DNA of 64,000 bases from Acanthaster planci (taxonomy: Eukaryota > Echinodermata > Asteroidea > Valvatida > Acanthasteridae): NCBI RefSeq assembly GCF_001949145.1, contig NW_019091551.1, positions 454,761 to 518,760 of the forward strand, given 5' to 3'. Positions 11,671-25,132 of this stretch are shown here, piece after piece (position 1 is the stretch's first letter; each line of letters opens with the position of its first letter). The notes under the pieces were generated by a model. The model made no database searches, was not told the DNA's origin, and worked only from the letters and a program-made list of their open reading frames with translations. The translations under genes and the position numbers were made by a program.

Positions 11671-12327
11671 GTGGAATTGCTCACAACAAAGAAAGCGTCA
11701 AAATATGGGTTAAAATTGAAACCCAAAGACACAATTTCAAAGGTTTTTAGTAAAATTTATAAAAATATTTCTATTTCCTGATTCCTTGAACCCTAACCCT
11801 ACATAGTACTACAAATTACATGTACTAGTTGTAGTAAAATATACATGTAGTAGTCCTGTCGCTTGTAAGAGGACATGACTTTATTGGTCCGTGAAGCCAT
11901 AAAATACAATACATGTAGATAAGACAATGTATCATACAGTGCTGTGGCACTATGAATGCATGGCTTTATTGTTCTCTGTACGAATAACAATGGAAGTAAC
12001 CTAGCCAGAAGTAGTAATTTGTAGCGCTTGGTCCTTTAGGCTCAGACTACTACTTAGTATTTTGTAGTACTGAGTAGTGTAAGCCAAACAATACATGTCT
12101 ATACCCCCACTGACTAACACCATTGAAAACAAGTTGATACCTATTACATGTACATGTACCATGTTTGAATAATAAGAAGGGTCGCGTGATTTGACCCACA
12201 TAAGATGAATTGAAGACCAAATCTTACTCTGCCACTTGCCGCAAACAGCATGTTGCGGGAGGCCACAGTTGATTTTATATGGTTTTTTCGAAATGTACGA
12301 TAATATTTGATATTAAATCACTGGAAT

Positions 12328-12620
12328 CACGTCATCATGAGGTAATTGTTATGGTATTACCTTTGCTTCAAGGTTTTTGCTTCGTGAATCTTTGATGACA
12401 CTTGAAGATTACTAAACAACCAAAATGTTGCCTTGAAAACGTGTATAAAACATATGGGGACAAATTAAAGATTCAAAATTCTACAAAAAAATACATGTAG
12501 CTGATGACGCATCATGATGTCATGCTTGGCAGGGACTAAAGTGCCATGCAGAAAAACCCTGGCAGAAGAATGAGGAGAAGAAGAAACGAGAGCTTCTATG
12601 TGTACACTTGGGAAGAAGTT
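12328..12620. repeat. Dispersed repeat, two degenerate units (pair with 16290-16600)
   Basis: Shared with 16290-16600 are a TCATGATGTCATGCTTGG-like word, CTTTGCTTC-AGG followed by CTTTGATGA, TTGAAAA-GTGTA-AAAC-TA-GGGG-AAAT, and GGGACTAAAGT-GTGCCA-G-AAAAAC. Each place holds about two successive units of 150-180 bp. Probably the tail of an old transposable element; no open frame. Confidence 0.45.
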
Positions 12621-12994
12621 TGTAGTATCTGCATGTGTACGTAAACACGGTGGAATACTGGCCAGTTTCAATGAAATTCGACATTTTCCAGATGTACGTG
12701 TAATCTGACTGAACAACTTTTGCAATCCAAAACTAAAAGAAAACGGCTGTATTATACATATTTCGATACTTTAGTTTAAGATGGCCATATTGCTAGCCAG
12801 GCGATACATGTACATACGTGTACATGATTTCACTTATTCATTCAGTGCACTGCTGTACATGTACATTTACATTTACATTGTACAAAATGAACATGTACAT
12901 GCAAAGCTGAAGCGATGGCTCTTCATGTGCAGCGGTTCACTACACATTGTCGGTCACCTCTGGTGGTGGAGTGCTTTTGTCCTTGGTGGTAATC

Positions 12995-13253
12995 CGCTCG
13001 CTCTCAATGCCCCAAACCCTGGTATACGGTTTCAAAACAAGGCTGGATTATCACCATTTTTGAGAGTGAAAAANNNNNNNNNNNNNNNNNNNNNNNNNNN
13101 NNNNNNNNNNNNNNNNNNNNNNNNNNNNNNNNNNNNNNNNNNNNNNNNNNNNNNNNNNNNNNNNNNNNNNNNNNNNNNNNNNNNNNNNNNNNNNNNNNNN
13201 NNNNNNNNNNNNNNNCGTCTCCGATCCCGGAGTCCCTGGCAGGAAGTGGTTAA
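12995..13253. mobile_element. TTAACCACT-type element, inverted truncated copy containing an assembly gap
   Basis: Bases 13000-13068 are the reverse complement of 37997-38065 with few changes (anchor GTTTCAAAACAAGGCTGGAT). After the gap, CCTGGCAGGAAGTGGTTAA ends the element and corresponds to the left end of the copy at 37841. The other terminus is not found here. Confidence 0.55.
13074..13215. other. Assembly gap, 142 N
   Basis: Run of N. It falls within a repeated element. Reading frames crossing it are artefacts. Confidence 0.99.
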
Positions 13254-16200
13254 CTTTGAGTTCCGTTTAATTTGTACACGAGACAAAAAAAATCAACATC
13301 TCATGATTTAATGAATTAGTTATTTTAATGCAAATGCTTAAATCACTTCACTCTGTACTTTTCTGCCTTATCCCTGTCAAAATCTGGTCAGACGTAGGGA
13401 AATTATCAGTCAGGTAATACAAAATGTAGAATACCATCAAGTGAGGGCACACTCCAGTGTTCTCCTAAGGGGCTTGATTGCTGGAACAAGGATTTACTGC
13501 AATACAGTAACCGTGACCATGTAAAATCATCTTAGCACCAGAGGATTTGGGACAGTTAGGGCTATCAGTATACACAAACTAAGAAACGTCTATTTCAAAG
13601 ACGGAAAGAAAAATAAATAATACAAACATCAATTTCACACAATTCTTTCAAAAGTACATCTTATTTCCTATCAACAGTAACTGGACAAATGATTACTTTT
13701 AACAACTGTATCTGTGAGTGCACAGCAGCACAAACTCTTTTAAGCGTACAGTGTATGTTAAGAACTACATGTACACTCAAAATATTGAACAATAAAACTG
13801 GTCCTGAAGTTGAAGATTATCGGAGTTAAAGAATGTTGTCCTTATTATTCATAAAAGAAAACAGAAAACTGCATTTGTGCCTAAGGGCATTTCACTATTG
13901 TTTATTATATGTGTACCAGTAAAGTTTTATGATGGCGGTACATGGATGCCCCCCCCACACATCCACAACATTTGCTTCATGACTACATTAATCAGAACTT
14001 GCAATCTGTTTGTATGTCAATGCAACAGTAGGCCTTTTCACCATTACATGTACATGTACCTGTTAATTTTGTGGTTGCGTTGTACAGCAGCTTCCTTTAG
14101 CGTGAATAATCATGCATGTAATCTACGTATGTAATTGCAGTGAACCAGTTATAATATAGTTTTGCCTTTTGGGAGAACAATGAAATATGAACATTGAGTG
14201 TTTGGAAAAAATGAATGAAAAAAATGCCTTATTTTTTTAGAGCATTTTTCAGAAGTGTGTCAAATAAAAACTGCCAACTTCTTCTCTCCTCTGAAGATTT
14301 GCAGGCATTTCAAATGACACGGGGACCAATTGAAATATCAGGGTTTTTTGAATGCTGATCATTTGCACTGTTCTTCCGAGTCCAGTTTGAACAATATCTG
14401 CAGTTGTCTTTCAATAAATTTAAGTGGTTACGTGTACGCTACTTATACAAGTAAATCTCACTTCCTGTCGGTTGCAGTCTTGCTACGAGCGCTTTGATGA
14501 AAATGTTCTCATCCTTCTCAGGATCAGTCCTGCTTCGATTACTCCTCAATCAACGATACCGGGGAAATCCAACGTGTGAAAACTGCCCTCATGTCTGTGC
14601 CGATGAGCATCGGTATCATCCCAAAAATGAAAACATTTAGGTGTAGCAGTTTATGTGTTGATGCATTGGAAAACTTGTGTCAGAACTTGAACACAAATAC
14701 ATGTACAGCGTACGTGTGCACATGTACATGTATTGATTTGCCTGGGTTCTCACTAAATGGGGAGTATGTGGGGACCTGAATGTTAATGGAGGGGACCAGG
14801 CATGTGGATGTTGATGAGGAACCATTTATGATGGTGGTACATGGATGTAAACCTCACACATACAAACAAACTTTGATTCATGATTGCATTAAACAGAGCT
14901 GGCAATCTGTATGTCAATGCAACAGTTGGCCTTTTCACCATCACCTGTCAATTTCCTTGCTTTGTTGTACAGCAGCTTCCTTTATCTTTGGTACCGGTGC
15001 CTCTGATATCAACATGTAACTGCAGTTACGTTGAATTCCAATGCTCGGAACTAACAAGGAGATTAGATTTATCTCTAGCTTTCACTCCAGTAGTACGTAG
15101 GACAAACGTACCTACCAGTACATGTACATGTATATGTACATGTATGTACATGTATACACACAAAGCAAATAAGGAAATTCAACTATTCTGTATAATCCGA
15201 ATCTGTGAGTGTTTTGAGGAACTTTAGTCACTTTGATGCCTATGTTCAACGCAATCGGAAACTTCTGCAAATGTACATAACATATTTTGTGCTCCATCCT
15301 GATTTGATTTGCCTTTGAATAAAAACCATCATTATAAAACCATTGAATGTACTCAGGAATGAGTTAATGAAGATGTGCAAGTTGATGATATCTGCAGTGT
15401 GCTGAACATACAGGACGTACATAATCATTGTTAATTGCCTTTTTTATCATTTGGACATACGTGTAAGGTGACTGTATCGAAATGCTAAAAAAGGCCATTT
15501 GTAGAGTTCTTGTTTCTACATGTCAGTGCAAATTCAGAGCTAATTTGGGTCAGTTCTCTTCCCCTAACATCACTATCCAGAGCTACATAGCACTGAAAGT
15601 GCAGACAGAGAATGTTTTTTCCACCAGACCCAGTTCCAGCACTTCATCCATCCAGCTTCCAAACCCAGCTGCCCGCTGCGCTATGTGTAGCTGTTGGGCT
15701 CAGTGCACCCTTGCTCACTATCATTGTGATCATGCCTATTCGGTGTGTCAACTCCTGCAATTTCTTGCTCCGGTGCATGAATTTGGTTTTAGTTCAGCTT
15801 TTGTAGGATTACCTTGGAATCCTTCGATCAAGTAAAGTCCATTAAGAACTCAATTGGTGTAATTTCAGGTCCGGGAAGTCCTAAGAGGTCCTGAGAAAAC
15901 ACATAGGCCCCTCGAAATTATTGTCCCGATCAAACCCATGTGTTGACGCAAGACCGCTCAAATGGTCAATACATGCACGGACGATTTGTGTTGAGTACTT
16001 GGTTGAGGCCTGATGACATGACATCCCAGACTTCATTTCTCTCGATATTTTACGTGATTTTTTTTACAACCTTCAGCCAAACTATCTAGAAATCATGCAA
16101 TAAGATTGTGTGACAACGCTAACATCAACCGACCGCACAAGTCAGCTGATCACGCAACGGACATGCGTAAGCACTTAAGCATAAACTGTACATGTACATG

Positions 16201-16289
16201 TATGCATGTACAAAGTTAGTGGGTTTCAAAATGTGTACAAAGTCAATGGAAGAAATTAAATCTTAAAAGTTAATTAATAAATCATTTCA
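13254..16289. other. Gene-free stretch with TACATGTA clusters
   Basis: No supported gene. Dense TACATGTA palindromes lie at 15115-15158. A duplicated word group (GATGGCGGTACATGGATG near 13930 and GATGGTGGTACATGGATG near 14830, both followed by GTATGTCAATGCAACAGT and CTTTTCACCAT) shows a diverged dispersed duplication of about 180 bp. A frame at 15612-15806 (LPAALCVAVGLSAPLLTIIV) is hydrophobic but unsupported. Confidence 0.4.
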
Positions 16290-16600
16290 TGACATCAAAG
16301 TGATGTCATGCTTCTAGGTTCATCTATGCAATATCGTCTTTGCTTGGACCAAGTGTCATTTTGTGAATTGACCAAAGTCCATACCATTCCGGCAGTTGAA
16401 AAATGTGTACAAACCTACGGGGGAAAATAAATATGAAAAAAATCAGTGAAAATTCAGGTCATGACATCATCATGACAGCATGCTTCATGGCACATCTTTG
16501 CCATAGGGTCTTTGCTTCAGGCAACTTTGATGAAGATTGAACCTTGGAAAGGGACTAAAGTGGTGCCAAGAAAAACTGTGTACAAACGAAACGGGATTTG
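16290..16600. repeat. Dispersed repeat, two units (pair with 12328-12620)
   Basis: Two successive units, each with ATGTCATG/ATGACAGCATGCTTC, a CTTTGCTT-containing middle and GTGTACAAACC/GTGTACAAACG. See the partner entry at 12328. Confidence 0.45.
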
Positions 16601-17199
16601 GGAGACAAGAACAGCCAGGAGAAACAGGAAAAAAATCAAAAAAGAATGCCATTTTCCCAAAATGCAAAAAGGCCCTCTAAAAAGATCTTGACAAAAAGAA
16701 TGCCCTGTGGAAAATCCAAAAACGAGAAGTTTACGCCTGTTCAAGAACAGAACATAAGGCTTTTCCGCATTTTGAATTTTTTTAATGAAAAAGATAATAG
16801 GGCTTTAAAGAATGAACGTTAAATGTCACAATAATATGGATCAAGTATAAGGGCGTTCTTCAGGATGATTGACTTGCATATCGCAGCGATCACGCACCAT
16901 GCACGAAATGTGATAGGATTTAGCAAGTTGCCAAAATGTTGCACACTCTGCGCAGCAAGCAGAGCTTGGCACATTGATAGCTTATATTGTGAACTCAATT
17001 GTCTTGTCGATTTGTGTCTTGTTGCAGTATTTCAGAACTGTATTTCTATATCGTGTTAGTGATCTGACAATCATACTGCAACATGGTAAATGTCCAACCA
17101 AATGCTCATAATGGCTGAACACAATTGGACGTGCTAAGACATTTTGTCCAACCACTTGTTTTCTGTCTCAATTTACACACTTGATGTTGTCTCACTCTT

Positions 17200-17391
17200 G
17201 GGAAAACCTTGGAAAATCTTTTCTAGCTTATGGGAAAACCTGGGAAAATCTTTTCTAGCTTATGGGAAAACTTGGGAAAATCTTTTCTAGCTTATGGGAA
17301 AACCTGCGAAAATCTTTTCTACACGTAGCTTGTGTGAAAACCTGCAAAAATCTTTTCTAGCTTGTGGGAAAATCTGTAAAAATCTTTTCCC
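17200..17391. repeat. Minisatellite, 32-bp unit, about six copies
   Basis: GGGAAAACCTGGGAAAATCT followed by TTTCTAGCTTAT repeats at 17200, 17232, 17264 and on, with later units more diverged and one stretched by ACACG. No coding function is expected. Confidence 0.9.
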
Positions 17392-20300
17392 ACTGTGAGA
17401 AACATGTTTCACGTTTCATGAAATGAAAATATATTTCCTGAGAAGAGAAACAGTTGTAAGAGAATTTCCCATTCCCAGGTTAACTTGCAATTGCAGTGTA
17501 AATGTACTGTACTATGTACATACATGTACATTGTACATGTGTGTACTTATGAAAGATTCCTTTGTCTCCATATACTGTATTGTGCAGTGACAACAAACGA
17601 TCTCTTGTTCTCTCCCAGGGATAGGTGCAAAGTGGGTTAATTTGCCCACTTCCTCCTGCTTTGCTGAGTTTACTCCAATCCAACAAATCAAATGCTTAGT
17701 AGGGTACAAAGCATGTGTTGGTCTTAGTTTTGTTTTTTTACACATTGATTCTTCTTTTGGAGTCAGCCTGAGAGGTTTTTAGCATCGGTCAGCTCTGTCA
17801 TCTGCTGAGCTCTATGTGTACATGTACTTCAGTGGGAGTTCATTTCCATCCAATGCTGAGTCATGGGGTTGCACTTTTCAAAGCCGAAATGTTCTACATG
17901 TACATGTACATGTAGGTCTAAGTGGCGACATTGTATTGCTGAGAACAAGGGATTTCTGCGTCTTATCAAAGTTGGCATCGTGGGTCAAACTTTGGGTAAG
18001 GTTTTAGTCATCTGAAGATCAGTTAGTAGTAAATGTAATACAGAATCATTCTTTTTGGAGAAGTCAGCTGTGCTGAGAGAATCTTTGTTGACTGGCAGGC
18101 TGCAGTCCGTACAGTACTCGCCACATATTCAACATTCAAAGCCTAAAGTTTTACATTAATGCTTTTTATATATCACACTGCTGCTGTAGGTTTCCATATT
18201 GATAAGTAAGCCTGAAAAAAGTTTACTTTTTATCCGCTGCACTACATGTACATCTGTTGAAATAAGAAATTATATGAATCAGAGCATATTTGTTGTTCCT
18301 CAGCTAATTAATTAAGGTTCAGTCTTTAAAAGTTATTTATTTATATTTTCAAATGTAAATGCCTTCTACATGTACATGTAGGTAGTTTTTGATTTTTTTG
18401 TGAATATTAATTAATGGATACAAACATGTACATTTACATATATAGCCTGTAGAATATTCAACAGGAAATACATGTACTTGTAGCTCCCACATTCATTGGA
18501 AAGAATAGACAGAATACATGTATGTACATGTAATAGATCCCACTTTAACTTATGTAATTTGATTCACCTGGTCCAACTCTGTAACTAACAAAGTTGTACA
18601 TGTACATCCATACGGGAGTAGCATGCAGTCAGCAGTTTTGTATTTTATTTCTCTGAAAATTAATTGGAAAACATCATGCGTGACATACACTGTATGTAGA
18701 ACTGTACATGTAATTCAAGTACTATTGTGTGAACTTTGTCAGTTTGTATAGCTCCATGTATGGACTGTGCTAGGTCAAAATGAGTCTCCCCCCTGAAGAG
18801 GAACAAGAATGAAGAATGAAGAGGAACAGTCAAAGAAACAGTTAACAAAACTCCATCTTATTGTTGAAAGTGTAAAAAAAAATTTACTACATGAACACCA
18901 AAGGAATGTTCACATGAAAGGGTCCGTGAAAAGTGGTTTTTATTTGTTGTAATTGGAAATTGTACATTTTTAAATGTCAAGAATGTAAAAGTTATTGTTT
19001 GATTAATAAATGGAAGCAAAAACTTCAAACGTTTTTGGCAAAATGGCCACGCCCCCGAGAGGTATCTCATCAACAGAAAATTTGCATATCTGTGACAACA
19101 TTTGCATATATCTGTGAGCCTGTGACATACATTTGAGAAGATATCGTGTGCATAATTAGCACGTCAATGCACATCTCGGGTTGAGTTCAGAAAATTCAGT
19201 CAAATTTTGGGTGTTTTAGAGTTAATACGAATCAGATGATTTTTTGCCAGAGGCAGCAGTAACACCTGTAAAGATTGTATAAGCCTGCAAAACCCTCCAA
19301 CTAAAGCGAAATTTAGTTGAATTTGGACTTTGAAAGTCCCATTGACCAGGGCCAAATGGTCAGGACTGACATAGAGCTCCAAACTGCAGGGCACACTTCA
19401 AGTCACATCGTTTTCTTTTGAACAGGTACAAATTGTTTTGCTGAAGTCAGAAGCCACGCCCACAGTATGTTGGATTAACAAACATGCCCGTGAACAAAGA
19501 CAAAGTGCAGCTCTCACGAAACAGGAATGACAACGGGTACGTTTCCAAATCGGCCCCTGCTATTCCACGCAATACGTTATGCAATTTCTCATACGTTGGC
19601 CGTACTGCATGTGCACATGCTTTTTCCATGTGCGTGGGCATCATGCACATGGACTTGTACATGTGAATGTGAGTATTTTACATTGGGACATTCCGTAGGC
19701 ACGCAACTTGTGCGTGTTCAATGTCCATGTTCCTCTTGGGTCTACCGGTACAATGTAGATGAACGGAAAGTGTGCCTGACTGTAATCTGGGTTCTCAAAT
19801 ATATACCTCAGCCGTAACGCCATTATATGTCAGGATTAAAACGTTTCATTTGAATCATTTGAGGGTCTGTAAAAAGAACCACTACTTAAGAAATTGTATT
19901 CCATTTTTACATCCCCCTATCATGATGTTGGCATAGTAGTGAATATTTTAAACAATCCACAGTTTGCCCACGGAGGTCTTCATGAGCCCTTTAATTAAGT
20001 ATGTAATGTAAGCATGTACATACAGTACATGTAGTACTTGTACTTGGGCTTTCATTACATGAGAGACTATACAGGTCACAGGTCCTACATGGTTTATCAG
20101 TACCTGTAGCTGTTTCTAGTCTTGAGGCCCGTAGGCAAGGGGGGATTTGAGGGGTTCGAACAAACCCCTCCCCCCACGCTCACTTCTGAGTTCCGCTTGT
20201 TGGTGGTCTTTTTTTTTGTGCACTGAATATTTTACATATACCATAATATTCGGCATACAAGCCACCGCTTATACGTTGGTTCTAAGCTCAATGTGACCAC

Positions 20301-22195
20301 AATTCTGCATATTAATTAGTCAATCTCCAGTCATGTGTACCGACAGGAAGTTCCAGCAAATATCCACATTTCAGGTGTCTTAAAGGGTTTGAAATTGATG
20401 TATTTTTGTTAATTTTATTCAATATTGTAAACTACAGTGTACAAGTCTTACATGCAACCTTGGGTTCGTGACATGCAGCTTTTCAGTGTTGTAAATATTC
20501 CAAGCTCATTGTGATAGACCTTTGTATAAAAATATGTGGTCACAGTGCCAAAAGTTCCACTTTTTGGTTTGACGAACCCTCCCCCCAGTCTCTGGTCAGG
20601 CAAAGGGCCTGGTGTTCCATGATGAGGATAGCATAAAGCTGCTTTATATTCTATTTCTAACTTGTACCTGTGGGAGATTTTTTTAAGGTGTTGGCTTTTC
20701 TTAGCTGAAATATTTGAGAATGTTTAAAAACTCCCTGGAGCTCATGCACACACTACAGGTACATGGAGTGACATCGTAACATGCATTGTTACATGCACAA
20801 TTAATGAAATTCAGTTTGCAGAGGAAACATGTTAAGGTACCGTACATGTATGCACAGCTATGGTACATTATACAAGTAACTGACTGAAGTTCAGAATTTC
20901 CAATGAGGTTGCAGGGTATCCACGTGTCCAGGGATGAGTCATCACTCATTAGCATTACAGCTCTCTCCATACACACTCACTCAAGGTTTATTAATAAACA
21001 TCAAGGGGTCTGTATAGAGACTGGAATAAGGAAACCTTGGCTTTCCTTACTGGTCTGAGCTTCCATGCATACATGTACATGTATACATGTACGTTTACAT
21101 ACATGTATGTACCCCCTTCAACTTCAGTCTACTGATCTTCTAGTGGCACTTGCATGCACATTGTTAGTATTATGTCAGTGAAGAAACACCTGTCTCTGTG
21201 GCTGATAAATGGGCTGCCAATACTATACTGCAGGTAGTGTGAGTTGGATAGTGGTTGGCCGTCCATGGTAGGTTTTACTTATAGGGATGTAGAGTTATTA
21301 ACAGTTTTTAAATTGTCATTTGTATTGAATGTTGAGCCAAAGTTTGGAATAATTTGTACATGTACATGTGTGAGGGTTTATTTGGTAATGTTAATGCCAG
21401 ATGTACAGCAGTAAACGAACATTGACTGTGGTCTGTGGGATGTACATGTACACGTAACCTCCACTGGAGCACCTTGAAGGCCTATTGTGCCATGTGTACT
21501 GTACATGTATGTGGAATCCCACTATGTTCTCAGAAACCTTGATGTGCATGTACTGTGTAGTGCTGTAAAATAGAATTTTAAAGTCAGGTTATGGCTAGCC
21601 ATAACTAAAAAAATATATATCCATATCACTGTATGTACCGGGTATTTGAAATCAGTCAAATGACACTTTTGTATGCATTTTGTGGGAAACATTTCTCTGT
21701 TCATAATAGAATAAATTAGAATAAATTGTAACAGTCAGTATCTTTGTATCACATGTAATACACCTCAATCCTACGGAACATATTGTATTGTAGATTCATG
21801 TACTGTATACATGTATGTCTGCATTTACATGCCATTTTTTAAGTGGTCATCTGATTTTTAGCCTTTATGACCCAATAATTGCTTTCTTTTTTGTGATAGG
21901 CTCAAAAGAACATGGTCAGTGTGCATATAATACACCCCTTGAACTCTAGGGTTTGTCATCTATGATTGTGGGGGATGCATGGCTGACAATACACCAGTAC
22001 ATGTACATAAATGTACCAACCATTTACATTTGCTTAATGTATTTTGGTAGTGTATTTTGGTTGTAGTGGATGTAGACTTGTAATAAGGCTATATGTACTG
22101 TATAGTGTCTTTGCTTCTTCAATTGGGATAAAACTCTTGTACATTTAACAGATGATATCCCAGATACATGTACATGTAGCATGCTTACACATGTA
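17392..22195. other. Gene-free stretch with many TACATGTA palindromes
   Basis: No supported gene or RNA. Palindrome clusters are seen at 17515-17540, 17897-17914, 18505-18535 and 21066-21112. The rest is AT-rich unique-looking sequence. Confidence 0.4.
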
Positions 22196-22199
22196 AATT

Positions 22200-22520
22200 G
22201 GACTAACGTTGGCCAATGTTGGCGCGACAGCCTTCGAGTCGTCATTGTGATGCTGTCAGGCAAAGTTGACCTGACGTAAGTTTTTCCATCAGGCCTTCAT
22301 GATGCCAACGCATTGGCTGGATGTCAAACCGACAAATTATTTCGACGTTGGGCATATGATTTATTACAAGCGTTGGCCCAACATAATTTTTTCCGTAGGG
22401 TATTCATAATGCCGACACGCTGGCTGGCTTTCGACCCGACACATTATTTCAACGTTGGACTGACGATTTATTACAAACGTTGGCGTGACATACTTGACAC
22501 AAACGTCAGGCCAACCTTCG
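22200..22520. repeat. Degenerate tandem repeat, period about 107 bp, built on ACGTTGGC words
   Basis: The units starting near 22299 and 22405 share CATRATGCC, GCTGGMTG, CGACRMATTATTTC, ACGTTGG and GATTTATTACAA-CGTTGGC. A partial unit precedes them. ACGTTGGC and its complement recur again at 24230-24355 and 25135-25300. Confidence 0.55.
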
Positions 22521-22802
22521 TTTTCTGGTATTGTTAAAAACGTGGTTACAAGATGTTGGCTGAATGTTTTTTCCATGGAACTGTAGTTATTCCTATGTGT
22601 TTTTCATGACGTTGTGCCATCGGATTATTTTTCTGTCAATAATCACTAATAATAAACTCCCGCACGACAAATTTTGCCCAATATTGCCCATCACGCTTCC
22701 CCCTTTTGTTCGATGTTCTGTTGAATGTTAGCACCATGTGCATGTATTTTTCCTACATAAAGGGAGAAACATCTCTATGACATTGTTGTCTAGAGCACTT
22801 AC

Positions 22803-22951
22803 AGCCAAGGTAGACAGTGAATCAAATCTCTTTGAAGGTTTTTGAAGCAGCTGGCTGTGTTTTCACCATCTCCAAACACGTCAGTGTCCCAAGTGGGTGA
22901 ATGCTCATGCATTCCTTGGGGGGGGGGGAAGATGGGGGTAGTGTTCCAAAC
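22803..22951 (-). CDS. Candidate internal exon of an unidentified minus-strand gene
   Basis: On the minus strand a strong acceptor (CTCTTTTTTTCAG) precedes 149 nt that are open in one frame and end before a perfect GTAAGT donor. The exon would enter in phase 0 and leave in phase 2. The peptide begins VWNTTPIFPPPQG and ends DVFGDGENTASCFKNLQRDL plus IHCLPW; it reads like globular protein, unlike most frames in this part of the window. The run of 11 C in the exon sets the frame, so a length change there would break it. I do not recognise the family and found no partner exon. Confidence 0.45.
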
Positions 22952-24199
22952 CTGAAAAAAAGAGGAAAGTGTCGGTGATTGTAGTAGCAAGATATTATTT
23001 GAGCTCAGTTTTAAGCTAAAAGTGCCGCACTGAAAATATTTAGCAAAACTAATTGTGAGGAGATGGTATATAATTTTGTGGACTCGTTTGTGACACATGG
23101 TCAGCAGTGAAGAGATATACATGGTATGACAATATTGAATGGTGAACAATATTTAATTGCACCGAATTCAACTCTAAAAGACTGAAACATATATTCACAT
23201 TGTACGGTATCTCGCACTTGTACCGTAGATAGCAAATGAATATTTCGGTAATATTATTGAACTCATTTACTTAAACATTTTGCTATTAAATTGTTTGCGT
23301 TCCTACTTATAATTACTATTTTCAAAAATTTCCCATTGTTCACCTCTATGCAATTAGCCATTCCTCCAGATCTGTGACTTAGCAGAGCTTAAGTTTGTTT
23401 TCAAAACAGCATACGTCATGCATGCGGGAATGGTAATTTCAAAACTTATGATGAATCTTAGATCAGCTCTGTGTGTATAAGATACTTCAAACCGAAACAA
23501 AGGATCAGCAATACCAGTCTGTGTTCTGTATTCAAGATCTTAAAAACAGCCGAAAAAATTCTGCAAATTTCCTGTTCCATACCTTAATTTTGAAACGATT
23601 CTCTGCATATAAGCATGCAGTTTGTGAAAATGCACCACAAAGTACATGCACATTTAACCGTTTCATGCAAAATAACACAGGACAGCATTTTATAGTGAAG
23701 CCATTGTAACAAGTTAGGCATCGTATGTAAGAATTACTTGAAATCTATAAGTTTTTCAAGTTTATTATTTCTGATAACTGCTTTAACCTAAACTTTATGC
23801 TACCTGTATAACGACAGACACTACAGACATTTACACAGTGTAAACATACCATTTGTAGACAAAATGCAACTTGCAAGTACAAAAATTAGGACACTACATG
23901 TATGTCGAATCACAGTATTGTACATGCTGTAGCACTCGCAGCTTGCTTGAGACTGCGATGGTTATGACTTGTAGTTGTAGCAATAGCTCCAGCATCCATC
24001 ATGTTTATGGATAATAAACAATAAAACCAACGCCCAATGACGTGACATGTTTCCTGCAGTTTTTTCCCCACTAAAAGATGGATTGAATGATTAATTACTT
24101 TGTCAGTCACAAAATATATTTGTGTTGGCATGTAAAACCTTGTGAATATACAATGTAAAATAATTCACCAACATTAGCACAATGGCGAAACCCCAAAGT

Positions 24200-24359
24200 C
24201 ATGCACACTATACACTACGTTGGAACAATATCAGCAACTTGACCCATCACCAACGTCGGCATACAGCTGGCATGCTGACGTCAACATGCATATTGTGTGC
24301 TTATGCCAGCGCATTGTGACGTCAAATATACAAACCAATAGCCAACGTGAGGCCTATGT
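24200..24359. repeat. CCAACGTCGGC repeat block, left copy
   Basis: Matches 25134-25290 through CCAACGTC-GCA, TATGCTGACGTCAA, TGCATA and an identical TGACGTCAAATATACAAACC followed by AATAGCCAAC. The two blocks flank the hAT-like unit. Confidence 0.55.
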
Positions 24360-25132
24360 GACTAGTCGACTAGTCAGCAATACCAAAAGGTATTGGTGGT
24401 CATGACATTCAATTTCTAGATAGTCGACTAGTCATGATGCGGCGACTAGCCGGACTGTGCCATGACTAGTGGCTTGAACTCGTACGTAGCGCATAGCCAG
24501 CGGCACCCGCAACTACACAGTGGAGTACCCACCAGGCCTCGCAGAGCATGCAGTGCTGTGCCACGTGTGTTCAGAGCAGCAACACGTTGCCCATAATTTT
24601 CTTCTCCAATGTTTATTTGACATGTTTACAGCCATCAGACGCGACAACTGAAGGGAGCCCGCAGCCTGCTTCAGCGCACGCATGCACGCAGCCATAAACT
24701 GGTCCCTGTCCTTCATTGTTACAATCGTAGCACTGTGTCAGGGGTGGGCACCAGTCAGATGTAAGCGCTGTGTGCTTTTCACCTCTGAAATGTCGTTGAT
24801 CGCATTGCATAACAATTAAAGTTTCCTTCCAAAAAGTGGTAGTAAGTAAGCAGAGAAGCAAAGAGGGAATATCATAAGGATTTCTGATGAAAGTTTTTAT
24901 CTTTAAAAAGCCATATTATATTTCATTCATGATAGTGTAAAAGTCCAACTACCCAAAATTAAAAAGTGAAACACAGTGTGACATTGTCCTAAATTACCCA
25001 CACGTTATGTTATGCAACCACGGACATGGTTTTTTAATGGATAAATAAACAATGCAAATAGTCTCAACTACATGTAATCGCGACTATTTATTGATAGTTG
25101 CCACAACTACTAAAATGCACTAGTCGCCCACA
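24360..25132. mobile_element. hAT-like non-autonomous insertion with CGACTAGT ends
   Basis: The right end is CACTAGTCGCCCACACC, whose complement GGTGTGGGCGACTAGTG resembles hAT termini. The left end has ATGTGACTAGTCGACTAGTC and further internal GACTAGTCG copies. The word TAGCCAACGT lies on both sides, so it could include the 8-bp target duplication, though the host is itself repetitive. No intact transposase frame is seen in the 0.77 kb. Confidence 0.45.

Noticed and set aside
12781-13311. 176-codon plus-strand frame
   Set aside because: It crosses an assembly gap, begins in TACATGTA repeats and overlaps a transposable-element copy.
15482-15835. Overlapping frames of 117 and 64 codons, one with a hydrophobic segment
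   Set aside because: Two frames compete over the same bases, with no convincing donor and no family likeness.
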